The notes under the pieces were generated by a model. That model was not told where the DNA came from. It made no database searches and saw only the letters and a program-made list of their open reading frames with translations. From Taiwanofungus camphoratus (lineage: Eukaryota > Basidiomycota > Agaricomycetes > Polyporales > Taiwanofungaceae): DNA of 64,000 nt. A program made the position numbers and the translations under genes. The number at the start of each line of letters is the position of its first letter. Position 1 is the first letter of the stretch. Shown here piece after piece: positions 1 to 11,289 of this stretch. Where the stretch lies: NCBI GenBank assembly GCA_003999685.1, contig CP021232.1, forward strand, positions 1,240,001 to 1,304,000, read 5' to 3'.

Positions 1-1698
1 TAGAACATCGGCTCATTGGCTGCGTACCCTTTCGCGCCATATTTTTCTGACGGAATAGGTCGTCGAAGAACCATTTTTATTGGCGCAGCCATCATTTTAG
101 TTGGTGTTGCTGTGCAAACCGCCGCCTATAATATGGGCATGTTTATAGGAGCACGGTGAGTGGATTTCCTGATCGTTTCACAGTGTCCATGACTGCGTCG
201 ACTAGGTTCTGCATCGGTTTCGGTGTGACATTCGCCTGTAAGATTAATTGTTTAGTTTACTATAGATGCCACGCTTACTTGCGTCAGCTAATTCTGCTCC
301 GTTACTCGTCACGGAGATATCTTACCCTACATATCGTGCCCCTCTTACGTCGGTTTACAACTCCCTTTGGTATTCCGGTAATGTGATGTGCGTGCTCAAA
401 TGCCTGTCTTACTGTGACAAAACTCCGAATTTCTTCTGCATGATACAGCGCCTCCTGGACGACGTACGGTACTGCGAAAATTCCGAATAACTGGTCATGG
501 CGCATTCCTTCCCTTATTCAAGGCATTCCTTCAATATTACAACTTTTCCTAGTTCTCCTCGCGCCGGAGAGTCCCCGATGGTTGATATCGAAAGGCAAAG
601 AAGCCGAGGGACTGAAGATCCTTGCTTACTACCACGCCGATGGAAATGAGCAAGACCCCTTGGTTCAGTTTGAATATGAGGAGATCAAGGCTGCAATTGA
701 CCTGGATCGCCAAAGTTTGTCTCTCACAGTTCTCATTCTGTCTGCATTTTACCTCTAGTAGTGTCTAGAAATTTAGGTTGGAAGGCTCTTGTTGCAACTC
801 GAGGAAATCGGAGGCGACTCCTTATTATCGTTGCCATCGCTTGGTTTTCGCAATGGTCCGGCAACGGCCTTGTGTCATACTACTTAAACAAGGTCTTTGA
901 TACCATTGGTATTACGAGTAATACCATTCAACTGCTTATCACTGCGTATGAAATTTTCATGCACTCAAATAAACGGTATTTTAATATTCTTTGTAGGATC
1001 CTTGCTGTTTGGAATTTGCTATTTGCTATAACTGCCTCGTTCTTAGTAGACCGTGTCGGCCGTCGCGGCCTTTTCTTGACCGCTACAGGAGGCAGTCTGG
1101 TTTTCTTCGTCATGCAGACAGTCTGCTCTGCACAGTATGCTATGCACGCAAAACCTGCTGCAGCACATGCTGTTATTGCCTTCATATTTCTATACTACGC
1201 GGCCTACGAGTAAGTGTATCATATTTATAGCATCGAATTCATACTAAGTTTTGGCTCTGTACTCGTCAGCCTCGCTTTTTCGCCCCTCATAGTAACCTAC
1301 ACTGTCGAGATCCTGCCAACTTCTCTTCGTGCGAAGGGACTCAACGTCTTCAGTATCTCGATCTCCCTTGCCCTCATTTTCAACCAGTACGTCAACCCGA
1401 TCGCGTTTCAAAAACTCGCCTGGAAATACTACGTGAGTTCTGCCGTGTCATACCATCGTGACTTGCCAGTGTGCACGCTGACTGATCATCATGTTAGCTC
1501 GTTTACTGCTGCTGGCTCGCCTTTGAATTTGCCTTTCTCTACTTTATGCTCGTCGAGACTAAAAATCGTACACTCGAGGAGACCGCTGCATTGTTTGACG
1601 GTGGAGATCTCGCGCAGCGCGTTGAACCCGTTGCGGACGAAGTGAGCCAGGATGACCAAGGCTCTGATCAAAAGGTGGTAGAAAAAGTAGCAGTCTGA
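1..1698 (+). CDS. MFS sugar transporter (hexose/lactose-permease type), 5' end outside window
   Basis: Twelve-helix major facilitator of the fungal sugar transporter family, expected in the plasma membrane for proton-coupled sugar uptake. The window opens inside the gene: the first visible exon carries the loop 2-3 signature GIGRRR, later exons carry APESPRWL after helix 6, FLVDRVGRRGLF in the second half and ETKNRTLEE near the C-terminus, all family hallmarks. The stop is TGA at 1696-1698. Introns are short: one begins at about 156 (GTGAGT) and others lie near 245-270, 400-460, 715-775, 955-995, 1212-1255 and 1434-1498. Reading across them keeps the frame with no internal stop, so the gene looks intact apart from the missing start. 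The substrate cannot be read from the sequence. Confidence 0.88.
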
Positions 1699-2505
1699 AG
1701 TGGTTCAGATCATAGAGGTAGATCGAGTACTTATACTCTATGCATTTACCATATATCCAAGATTCATTGTCATCCTGACCGTCCCAGACGCCATGACTTC
1801 ATGGACACTAAAAAATCCGGTCCTTTTGTATTACTTCTTCGAGGTTGGAACACGACTGACTGATCCCCACGGTAATGAGCTACATTGCCAATTTAACACC
1901 CATTGTTTTGATCCATTGACTTTATGTGCAAGCTGGACCAGTTTCAGCATAGGAATAGCATCCCTTGTAAACACTTACCAAATGCATGTGGGCATCGCCG
2001 ATTGGTGGTATAATTGAATTTGTCAAGTGCAGTGGCGATTTACTTTTGCAGCTTACTATATTTGATCGATGCATTCTGTGTGGAGAAATGAAATCCGGAG
2101 AGATTGCCACATTCAGATACATGACACTCACTATAATTTCAGTTTCACTGTTCACAGGGTACCGGTAGCCGATACAATGACTGAGGAATTATGGGAAAGT
2201 GTCTTATGGCATCATGCATATTGAGGACTTTGTTCTGCTCTCAAGCTAGCAAATGGAATGTGTTTTGTGAGTGTGCGCAGATTACATCTCATTTAATGAC
2301 ATGCGAACCATGAAGATGTCTTGCGACTGGGTTCTTCCCGGCTCTTACCTTGGCCGAATTTCATTCCAGTTGCTTGATCTCTGGCAAACTAGCATCTAAA
2401 GTGTATCTTGCTTGAGGTACTCAGGGTCCTCACACCTGCAACGTTTCAAAAGACATGAATAGATGTATCACGATAGAAATTACAATCAACCTTATTCTAT
2501 CGAGG
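1699..2505. other. Intergenic region between convergent genes; nothing recognised
   Basis: This lies between the 3' ends of the sugar transporter (+) and the nucleotidyltransferase-like gene (-). Short open frames occur on both strands but none shows a recognisable motif. It presumably holds both 3' UTRs and terminators. Confidence 0.5.
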
Positions 2506-3239
2506 TCAATATGTCTGAAAACCTAGACTTTGCCAGTACAAGGCGGACTCCCGGAATTCCTCCACATAGTCATAGACACGCTCCTGAGCGGCATCAATGA
2601 GTTCGTTAGAAAGCCAACCCAAACTTGAAATGGTAGTATCATGATCACAAGAAATCGCCAGGAGTTCTTCTATGTCCTCCACGTCTACATGCTGTTTGTC
2701 TCGCATATCCGGTCGGTCGGAATCACGATGGTGAGACCAGCCTTGAAGCTTCAACATCAACAATGGGACAAGTGGCATAACGGGCAGCCGGTTGATGTAC
2801 TCGATTTGATCGCTGGGAACATCGGGAATGTCGAGACGCTCTCCAGGAGTGAGTATGTCCACTTTACACACACGCTCTGGTTCCTCTGGGAATGTCGTGA
2901 GACTATACCAGAGGACCTTGTAGTCTGCATTCGGGCTCGATGATGCGACGACAAAGAAATTATCCTCCTCTGAGGTGAGGATTTGCTTGAGATACTCAGG
3001 GTCCTCATCAGTGAAGACAACCAGGTCCACATCCTGGGGCAACCATAAAGTTAGCTACTCAGAAGAAACAGCAATCGCCAGCAATCATAAAGGTGGCATA
3101 CGTTGGGACATCTACTGGTGCCGTACAGCGCACAGGCTGCGCTACCGAATAGGCAACATTCCATGTTGTGAGAGGAGAATATAGACATTGCCTGATGGGC
3201 GATGCCGTAGATTTCTTCAAGACCTGCAAGGCGTGCCAT
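2506..3239 (-). CDS. Nucleotidyltransferase-fold protein (fungal, uncharacterised)
   Basis: Two exons, 3239-3102 and 3033-2506, separated by a 68-bp GT-AG intron (3101-3034); about 221 residues. Splicing joins the end of exon 1 (LFGSAACALYG then TSRCPN) to exon 2 (DVDLVVFTDED). This gives the Pol-beta-type nucleotidyltransferase signature: a GS motif, then about 15 residues later D-x-D. A conserved-looking C-terminal half (RLPVMPLVPLLMLKLQGW; VDVEDIEELL) follows, as in many proteins of this fold that lack the third catalytic Asp in the usual place. The start ATG gives MARLAGLEEIYG. Related stand-alone proteins occur in many Agaricomycetes with unknown substrate; bacterial relatives include AbiEii-like antitoxin-system enzymes. 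Function is not inferred here. Confidence 0.7.
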
Positions 3240-3975
3240 TGAGACAGAGGACGTGAGCCTATCAGTAGATCGTCACGCGCGTCCGACGAGGCTTGAAACC
3301 ATCCGACTTCCCTGAAAGGCATCTGGATCTAAATAATGGATCCATTGTCAGGAAGGTTTGGATTTCAACCAATACACTTACAGAAAGTCCAGTGAGATAT
3401 CTGAGGTTAGATCTAAACTTGTGCCTACAGGCCACCGGAAGCGTCTTCTGTTAAGGGCTTCGATGGATTTTCGAATGCTCATGTGTCGGCAGTACTAGTC
3501 AAATTTCGTAAATGCCAATGGTGGCGGCGCGTGCATCGGCAGACTATTGAAGTTAGCTTAAGCTTCAGCCTTCGATCCACCTGTGCACACCCTGCTAACT
3601 CATACGAGCTGTTCGACTCGGAAACAATCGTTGAATTGGGAAAGGGCACGGGTACTCCTTTTATATCAATTGGGACACATTACGGTATAGCCAGTAAGCA
3701 AGCTGCCTGAGTTTTTCTGTGATTCGCGATGTTTAGAAGGCACAAATTGACGAGTTCGAAGCGGGAGGGCTGCCATGATTCAAAACAGCTATATTAGGAA
3801 CCGTGTACCCAATGCTAAAGGACACGCTTTCACCGGGCAAGCAAGATGCAAAATCTTAGATGTATACTGGAGGGTCCATATAATATAATTACTCAAAATG
3901 GAGGAGGAATATCTTTTTACTGCCTTTGATTCCAAATAAGCTATAAGATTCCATGGGTATCGGATCTAGTAGAGA
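3240..3975. other. Intergenic region; no gene seen
   Basis: About 740 bp between the start of the nucleotidyltransferase-like gene and the 3' end of the GH5 gene, both on the minus strand. It should contain the promoter of the former. Small open frames (for example 3483-3710) show no motif. Confidence 0.4.
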
Positions 3976-6900
3976 TTACTGCATAGCCAGGTAAACGAGG
4001 AAAGACAGGACGAGCACGACAATGGCAGCAATATGACCTCCAAAATCGTCCAGAAAGCTATTCACTTCAAATGCAGCTTTCAAGGGCGGTTCAACGGAGA
4101 CCGTAATGCGTCGTATCTCTCCAGGGACCAAGTCGCCAGTGATGATTGATAACGTCTGCTGTGCCTCCTCATACTTGTAACGATCCTTTTCACGCAGCCC
4201 GTGCACGACTAACTTCCGTCCATGAACGAGCATGGAGGGAACAAATATTTCAGTTTTTTTGCTCGTTAATGGCGGGTGTCCCATACTTGGTGGGTTCTTC
4301 ACACTAATGGTACTCGCCCCTGTATCCGCGCTCGAATTCTTGTTTGAGGGAGAACCAGGAGTCATCCACTCATATGTGAACTGCCCAGTGTTCATCTCAT
4401 AGTCAAAATTGAGTGGTATTCCAGCCGTCTTGGCGGGATAAGGTCGGACGATAGCGCGCAGGATGCGTGCACCGTTGTCTAGCGTCGGCGATGCCTGCTC
4501 CAAGTCAAGCCACACGCCATGCAGTGCACGGCGCCGACTGACCCACGAGAAGTTCTCGCCATTCCAATCATCACCCTTGTGGTCGTCGTTGTCGGGGTTA
4601 TAATTCCAAAGCCTACGACATGGTTGAGTAGAGGAACCGAGGCACAATGCACATCCTGAACTCACGTGAACCCAACAAGAGATCGCTCTAAGCCTGTAAT
4701 CATAGCATCCATCATACGGGACTGCCAGGTCCAGTCGTCAGTCTTAAATGCTTCGCCTTTACTAGATAATATATCAAGTTGAGCACCGATCAGGAAGACG
4801 GACAAATGTATACTAACTTCAAGTCCATGGGTATGCCACATTCACCAATAACAACGGGTCTTTCTCCCAAGGATCGGTAGCCTGCCTCTACCAAATTTCG
4901 TATTTGCAATGCGAAATTGTCGCGAGCGTCCTGATGACCCCAATAGAAAGCCTTCAAGGGAAACATACCCTGAGGATGGTAAGCTTGTTCAGTAAATATG
5001 AGTGAAGAGGCAACCACAACCATACCCTAGAGAGGCCCTGTACGTTGACTGTGAAGTCTCCGTACGCCTTGGCAAAAAGAGCATTCAGATCGTACCTATA
5101 GCTATCCTTCAGCATGCAGTAAATCTCGCCATGAAATAACTCGCCAATGAGGAGCATAGACCATTTTCGGTGGCTGCCGCTCCGCTATCCATGACGAGGG
5201 GCAAAACTTGAGTAGCAATTATTACAGACGAAAACCCGAACCAAAAGGGGCTGAAGACATACTTCATTTGGTATGGGCTCCAGAAATACCGCTTTGTCGG
5301 CGCTTGATACGCTGCGCACTCGACCCGCCCAACGCACGAGGAAAGGGTAGTAGAAATCCGTGTACCAGTCGATCTACAACAGCACGTTAACATGGCATCC
5401 AACGACATGGAAGTTCTGGAAAAACCTTGCGCCCCGTCAATGGGTCCTTGACGAAGTAGCTCTCTCGTAGCACCACTCCCTCGTTCTTATTCTTGTCCCA
5501 CCCCCACGCGCCATGCATCTCCCATAGGCACTGGCCATTGGTCGGCCCATCATCTCTCCACGCCTTTTGGCCGGCGGTGTTGATCACTTGTTTTGACGTG
5601 AGGCGCGACGGGAAAGGGAAGGAGCGCGTCCAGAAACCGACTTCGGTCGGGTGCCCGGCGCCGAGCATGAATGACTGAAAGGCAGTGGCTAGCCATTTAA
5701 TTGCCCATCAGTACATAAAGTGCTCGGTAGCGTGAAGTTCACTTACGAACGTGCCCGAGATGCAGATCGGTGTTGTAGTCGAATGCGTGCATGGACTGCA
5801 GTTCTACATAGCCTCTATGGGGCTCGTTCATGATCTATACATCCGTCAGTTCAACATAGCCAGGACATCCAAAACAGACATTACTTCAAAACCCAGTACA
5901 CCCTCGAGGTCACCAACAGTCTTTGCGACAGCCTCCCAGGCATTGAGGAATGAGGTTTGGAGGAATTCTTGTATCGAGACATCCTCGCCCTTCGTATTCT
6001 TGACTTTAAGCTTGGGTGCAAACGTATCGCCCGCCCAAAAGCAAGTACTAGCAACCAAAAATGAATCACCCGTTGATGAAGGACAGTTAAGAATTGGGAC
6101 CTACGCCATGGTAGCAGCAGCCAATTTCTGGTACCCGCAGGGCCACAGCCCTCTTTCTTCCTCGACATGACCACCGCCCTTAACACCCTTGAGCCATGCG
6201 GCACCAGGTTCCTCTAGACCGTGTAGATCAAAGCCAACAGCATCAAGCGTCCATGCAGGAGCACCAGACCCTCCAGAATAACGAGACCAAACGTCCTGGT
6301 GCATGGTGACAAACGCAACTATCCCATACTGTGGTAGAAGAGAGAGAAGACTGCGGATGTATTCTAGATATTCCAAGTCGTAGACACCACTGAGAATGCA
6401 GATCATGTTACATTTGGGTGCTCAAAGAAATAGTGTCAAAATCTCACTTACGGCCCTGCGTGTTCTACAGCCTCCCATGTCACCAGGAATCGAACTGGGA
6501 CAGTCCATGAGTCAAATATTACTGCCAAATAGGCTACCTATGCTCATACCGAACGTCAGTCCCCATCTGCGCAGCCTAGCAAAATGCTCAGGTGCCTCCT
6601 CTAAAGGGAACGGTCGACCAACGAATGTGACGGCTGCGTGATTCGCAGGGAATGAATCATGATCATGGTTCACTGGCCTTCAAGATACCAATTCAACATC
6701 CTCCATATTACCCATGTCTCGAGGCAGGCACGCAACACGAATGTCTCGCGCCTACGATACCTGCCACTTACACAGAACATTTACTGAGTAGATCTACGCA
6801 CGTTTTACAGTTGCCAGACAGGTTCACACCCCGCAAGTTGCACACCCTCCCGTACGCGTCGACAAAGTGACGTCCGTGAATTGAGATGCTTCCTCCAGTT

Positions 6901-7162
6901 CCTGCAGCAGACCAGTCATGTGCAAAGGAGGATGACAATGTCGGATTAGATGGGACATTCTGCGCAGACGCCAACTGAGGTTGCTAATCGTTGATTGTGA
7001 TCGCCATCATAATAAGTCGATACCGGGCCTGGATAGTGGTGCATCACTCACTGTCTCAGTTTGTGCAGTCACTGCATGATCACGGGTACTAGCTCCTAGG
7101 TCTTGAGACTGCTCAGACCCTACGAGGATGAACGATGCCTCTGACGCGGTTCGAGATATCAT
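3976..7162 (-). CDS. Glycoside hydrolase family 5, ergosteryl-beta-glucosidase/glucocerebrosidase type
   Basis: Intron-rich GH5 gene resembling the fungal subfamily (GH5_12-like) that cleaves glucose from steryl glucosides or glucosylceramide. Evidence: VRFLVTWEAVEHAG near 6470; HQDVWSRYSGGSGAPAWT at about 6250-6300; the acid/base motif MNEPHRGYVELQSM near 5800; the nucleophile motif VVIGECGIPMDL near 4840; and WNYNPDNDDHKGDDWN near 4590. The C-terminus ends in a hydrophobic stretch (IAAIVVLVLSFLVYLA) that could anchor it in a membrane. I place the start at ATG 7162: exon 1 is 7162-7052 (37 codons) and a GTGAGT...CAG intron (7051-6975) joins in frame to LASAQNVPSNPT. Without this exon the next open stretch lacks an ATG. 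No break was seen, though not every junction was verified. Substrate choice between sterol and ceramide glucosides is open. Confidence 0.82.
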
Positions 7163-7725
7163 TGACGCGTAGGCACAGTCAGTCGCCAGACCTGAACGCA
7201 GGACTCAAGTGGGCACCAGAAATCCGGTATATGGAGGATGTATCTCGGTGAGCTTCTGATGGCACTGGCGTGACCAAGGGAGGGACCCTGAAGTTAGTAG
7301 GCACTGTAAATATGTGGGCAGCAACAATCCTGAGGAATTTGCTGCGGGGTTCTTGCAGCACTTCGTCTAGAATATACATTTAGACGCTGGCAACGATCGC
7401 TTGTCTGAGTGCTAGATCTAGAGGCTACTATGCGACGACATTTGAGGGAAACTCGGATAGGCATCATGTCTCGAACTTTAGACTCAAGGTATCATGTAAG
7501 TAGTCCTCACGTTGAAATGTCTGGAAAGTGTGATGGAAATAACAAACGAGACCGCCCACAGACCGGCTTGTTAAGTGAGACATTTTATGGGTTACATAAG
7601 TAATAAAGTACACTTCTCCATTTCATTCGAAGGACTTATTTTCTAGTCCGGAGAGCACAGTGATTGTTTAAAGGAAAGAAGGTCGTCGTAGATAGCTATT
7701 GAGGCGAGCCACGCCTGTCTCTTTT
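7163..7725. other. Intergenic region; promoter side of the GH5 gene
   Basis: About 560 bp between the GH5 start and the 3' end of the next minus-strand gene. No coding motif or RNA gene seen. Confidence 0.4.
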
Positions 7726-9041
7726 TTATTCCTGTTGTACTTGCTGCCGCAGGACACGTCCGCGGTCCAACACGGCATCAGCCTCGAGATAACAGCCTTT
7801 CAACCACCGGTTCGTCCCGTCGCCCCCAGGCTTACCCTTACCTACATCGTCATCCGCACGGTCCGTGAACGCCGTGCGTGCATGCAGCACGCGGCGATTG
7901 TCGAACAGCACCGCGTCGCCCTCACGCAGCGTATACTCGAACCGTACGGCCGGGTCTTCAAGCAGGCTGACGAAGCGCTCGAGCGCGGGATAGAACACAG
8001 CGGGGGTGGAGAGTGGGAGGGGCGCTTGGAAGGGCGGAGAGTAGTTGACGAACTGGATAGGCCGGAGCGAGGACTCGGCACCACCGGGACCGGAAGGGAG
8101 ACGAGAATAAGGGGCGAGCTCGATCGTAGGGTGGGAATGGTGTAGATGGTGTCCGTCGTTGATATAATGGAACGTGACGGGGGTTGAGGCGAGGATGTCG
8201 AAATCCGACGGGTGTGATTGGCGCAGCTTAGCAGCAGCGTTGAGTGCGTCGACGAAGATCGACGAGCCACCCTCGACGCGGTTCCGGAGACAGTGAAGAA
8301 TTTGATAACGGGGCGGGTGTTGGAAGTATCTACAAGCCGGAGAATCAGTGTACGTAAAATAGGTGAATGATCAAGAACATACAGAATGTCCATGTGAAGT
8401 CCGAGATCAATGTTGGTGTACGCAATGTTGCGGCTGTCCTTAACCTTCTTCACATCCCATGTCTCCCCGTAGAATGTGGTGCGTATCTCGCCGAACCGTT
8501 CGGCAAGTATACGCAACTCGCATTTCGCATTTGAGGTCTCGTTGATGGGGACGCCGGTCAAGAAGAGAAGGCCGTATCGAGTCAATTGGGTTATGGCAGT
8601 CGATAGCCCAGGTGGAGTTTGTATGGCCTCATAAGGAACAAAGAGGTCCGGCGCAGATCGAAGGCGACCGACATCCCAGGGATCAAGTTCTTGATCTTGG
8701 TGAAAAGCATGCAGCTTCTGGGGTGAGGAGTAAAGGTCCAAAAAGGTCTTGGTGTAATATGATTGGTGCCCAGACGACCACGTTATATGAACTCCGTCAT
8801 CGGCATACTTGATGCCGTCAGATTTCGGTTGGCTGTCTGCAGGAATATCGGAGGTTCTGTGCAACTTCTGACGGGTGGAAGGGTGAACGCAGCTTGGACA
8901 CTGGCAGGAATCGCGCAACCATCTGTATGGCAAAGAAAGGCCATTGAAAGTAAGCGCGCGGGAGGGGTGACTGGCGTTGGCGGTGGAGAACAGTCGCCGA
9001 GGGATTACCCCAAGACGCTCTATCCACTTCAATGAGTGCAT
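7726..9041 (-). CDS. Gamma-butyrobetaine/trimethyllysine dioxygenase-like enzyme (carnitine pathway)
   Basis: Two exons, 9041-8383 and 8329-7726, with a 53-bp GT-AG intron; 420 residues. The N-terminus (RLGVIPRRLFSTANAS) resembles a mitochondrial presequence. It is followed by the small zinc-binding domain typical of this family (WLRDSCQCPSCVHPSTRQ) and then a TauD-type double-stranded beta-helix. The iron ligands are visible: GLHMDI gives H216-x-D218, and RRVLHARTAF gives His369, with the 2-oxoglutarate-binding Arg following. Family members hydroxylate gamma-butyrobetaine or trimethyllysine using Fe(II) and 2-oxoglutarate in carnitine synthesis; which of the two cannot be decided here. The intron lies two nucleotides into the Leu codon just after the HxD motif. 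The gene looks complete. Confidence 0.85.
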
Positions 9042-9614
9042 CTTAGCCTGATCTGTCCATCCTTCACGTCTGCCTTAATATTGACTCGTCCGACGGAGAC
9101 CATCCGGGAATTGGAAATGCCGGATCTCCGCCCCAGGTACATATGGTGTGTCGCAATACCCATGACCAGCTCTCTGACTTTCCGAAAGGTGACGAGAACT
9201 AGCTGGTCAACTCCGGGGCACTGATTTCGGCTTACCGTTACATGCTACCGGCTGCCCGTACTCTGCTGAGGCTTCTTGCTAGTGGAAGTACGGCGGAGAG
9301 CATAAGACTGTCGTGATTCAGACCAATGGATTGACGTTAGGGAAATTCTCTCCTAAATCAGTCCAAGACGACTCCTAGTTGGAACAAATGACCCTGTTCC
9401 ACAAAAGACCGCCACGGTAGACCATGTGTTATATGGGGTGATCGAGGCAGCAGTGTGAATGTGTTTTGAATAATAAGGAAGACACAAGGCACAGCTCAGA
9501 CAAAAGGAATAATGCCCCAAACCCGTGGACAACGCATTACTTGTGAACGTCGCAAGATGTGTGGAGGTTGAACCAGAACGTTCAGAAGGAACAGAGCCCG
9601 AAGAGGGAGAGGGA
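9042..9614. other. Intergenic region upstream of the dioxygenase gene
   Basis: About 570 bp up to the TA that flanks the transposon block. No gene found. It holds the promoter of the dioxygenase gene and is the host side of the transposon insertion. Confidence 0.4.
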
Positions 9615-9616
9615 TA

Positions 9617-9703
9617 CAGTTGATTCGGAAATTCTTAGGAGACGCGTCTCGGCAGCGTTCGTAAATACGAATAAATCAAATAAATCAGAATAATTGTAAA
9701 ATC
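9617..9703 (+). repeat. Left terminal inverted repeat (87 bp)
   Basis: Matches the reverse complement of 21228-21314 with five mismatches. It contains a perfect 12-bp palindrome GAGACGCGTCTC at about positions 23-34 of the repeat, a plausible transposase-binding site (inference). Confidence 0.9.
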
Positions 9704-9707
9704 GTCT

Positions 9708-10087
9708 ATGACCTCTCCTCTTGGTAAACTGCTCTACTTTGCTATGGTCTGTCGACGGATAAGCGAAGGGATGAAGCAGCGATCTTTAGAGCTCCTTCAG
9801 GAAGGCTGGGAATACCCACATATTGCAGAAGCATTGGACGTCTCGCCGCAGAGCATGAGCCGGTGGGTCGACAATTATCAACAGCATGGGCATGTCCAGC
9901 AAGGATGGGCGAACTGTATTCCGCCAATATGGATGAGCACCTGCAGAAGAGTGTGCGTCGCAAACAATGCCACTTGATCGAGGGGTTCGTTATAGCATTC
10001 TACCTGCTCTCTCCTTGGCTGGATACACGTTGTTGAAGGTTCAATAGATGGAGAAGAGTTCTATGATTGGGTAGTTAATGATCTGGT
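9708..10087 (+). pseudogene. Tc1/mariner-type transposase remnant
   Basis: From ATG 9744 the sequence reads a helix-turn-helix domain (SLELLQEGWEYPHIAEALDV, then SPQSMSRWVDNYQQHG) of the homeodomain-like type that begins IS630/Tc1-family transposases. After an internal deletion that removes the region of the first catalytic Asp, another frame carries SSKDGRTVFRQYG and RGVRYSILPALSLAGYTLLK, then EGSIDGEEFYDWVVNDL. These are the conserved start of the DDE domain in Agaricomycete members. At least one in-frame stop, two frame changes and loss of everything beyond about 10,087 (second Asp and last acidic residue) make it a pseudogene. Confidence 0.75.
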
Positions 10088-10481
10088 ATGTTTTTTGACC
10101 TTCCTCCATGTCTATACAGTGCTTGGATATCTGATGAAGGGCTAGTCCATTACTCTATGTACCGAAATTAGGAGAAACTACAAGAGGCTGAGGTTCCAGA
10201 GATTGCATTGATGGAGGGATGCTTGCCTGCTGTCAATTCTCCAAAGGTAAGGGGTTGGGTCACACATATTGGCTTCTAAGCGAGCACGAGGCACGAGCAC
10301 GACCATAGAATATAGTCTACATATGGATTAGGCAGTGCGATGCACTCTCTCTTATCCAGCATCGCACACTGCAAAAACACTGCTCGACGACACAGTTCTC
10401 AGTCAACAGTGTCACTTTGAATTTCATAATTGATATAGAGTACCTTGAGACTGGTATCCTAGGCAGTAACACATCAGAGCA

Positions 10482-11289
10482 ATGCAGAGAATACTATTGG
10501 ATCCATCTGAGGCCCAATGTCTGGACTATGCATCTCCAAGATATGCAGCTACTCGGGCATCATGTATCAATGCCAACACTACTGAGGCTCAAGCAATCCA
10601 GCTGCTGATAAACATATGGCATAAAGCCAATCAGGTGGGTAGACAACAGTGGCAAAACCAGCTAGATGAACAGGCAGCAATATTAGAAAACCACATTCAT
10701 CTAGCAGAGGAAGCTGAGACACATCAGCGTGAAGCTGCAAAGATCGAAGAAGAAGCCACACAGAAGAAAGAACTAAAGAAGAACAAAGGGAAATACATTC
10801 CTATTCCAGACCGAGATGCACCAATCATCACACCAGTTCTTCTGGCAACTTATGCAGTCAGGAAGATGGAAAAAGGTCTGTATGTGGAGATGTACTATTA
10901 CACTAACAAGGGGCTTGATGAGGCAATCAATGTCACTGGCACAATTGATGATGAAGCAATGGTTCTCCAACAAAATGCAAATGGAACAATGGTGTGGGTA
11001 CCTGCTGCTGCAACCAGAGATGCGTGTGGTGTTATTGATGATAAGGATCTGGTGTGGGAAGATTTCTGCCAGGCAGTTCTGAGAATGATCCTTGCCATGG
11101 AACAAGCTGGATGGCTTGCAGAGCAAGTCCTCATGGTCGCAATGTTCTGGAGAAAATCTTCATATTCATCCAATGCGGTCATTAAGAGATCCATTAGATC
11201 AGAAGACACTACTGCTCTATCAAGCGGAGCAGCGGAAACTGTGGCATATGGCCATCCCCTCAGCACAGGGCGCATAGAATCTATCACGA
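10482..11289 (+). pseudogene. DIRS-like element, ORF1 part (fossil)
   Basis: A Glu/Lys/Gln-rich central stretch (LAEEAETHQREAAKIEEEA) is followed by a globular region with KYIPIPDRDAP and WVPAAATRD. I recognise this as the protein that usually precedes the reverse transcriptase in Agaricomycete DIRS-like elements. Its remainder resumes at 13,050 after the LTR-like insertion. Broken. Confidence 0.6.

Noticed and set aside
6478-6500. tRNA T-arm-like CAGTTCGATTCCTG on the minus strand
   Set aside because: No acceptor stem or anticodon arm around it; it is coding sequence of the GH5 gene (VRFLVTWEAVEHAG).
7699-8145. Plus-strand 148-codon frame opposite the carnitine-type dioxygenase
   Set aside because: Antisense shadow of exon 2, whose frame contains the conserved NRRVLHARTAF motif.
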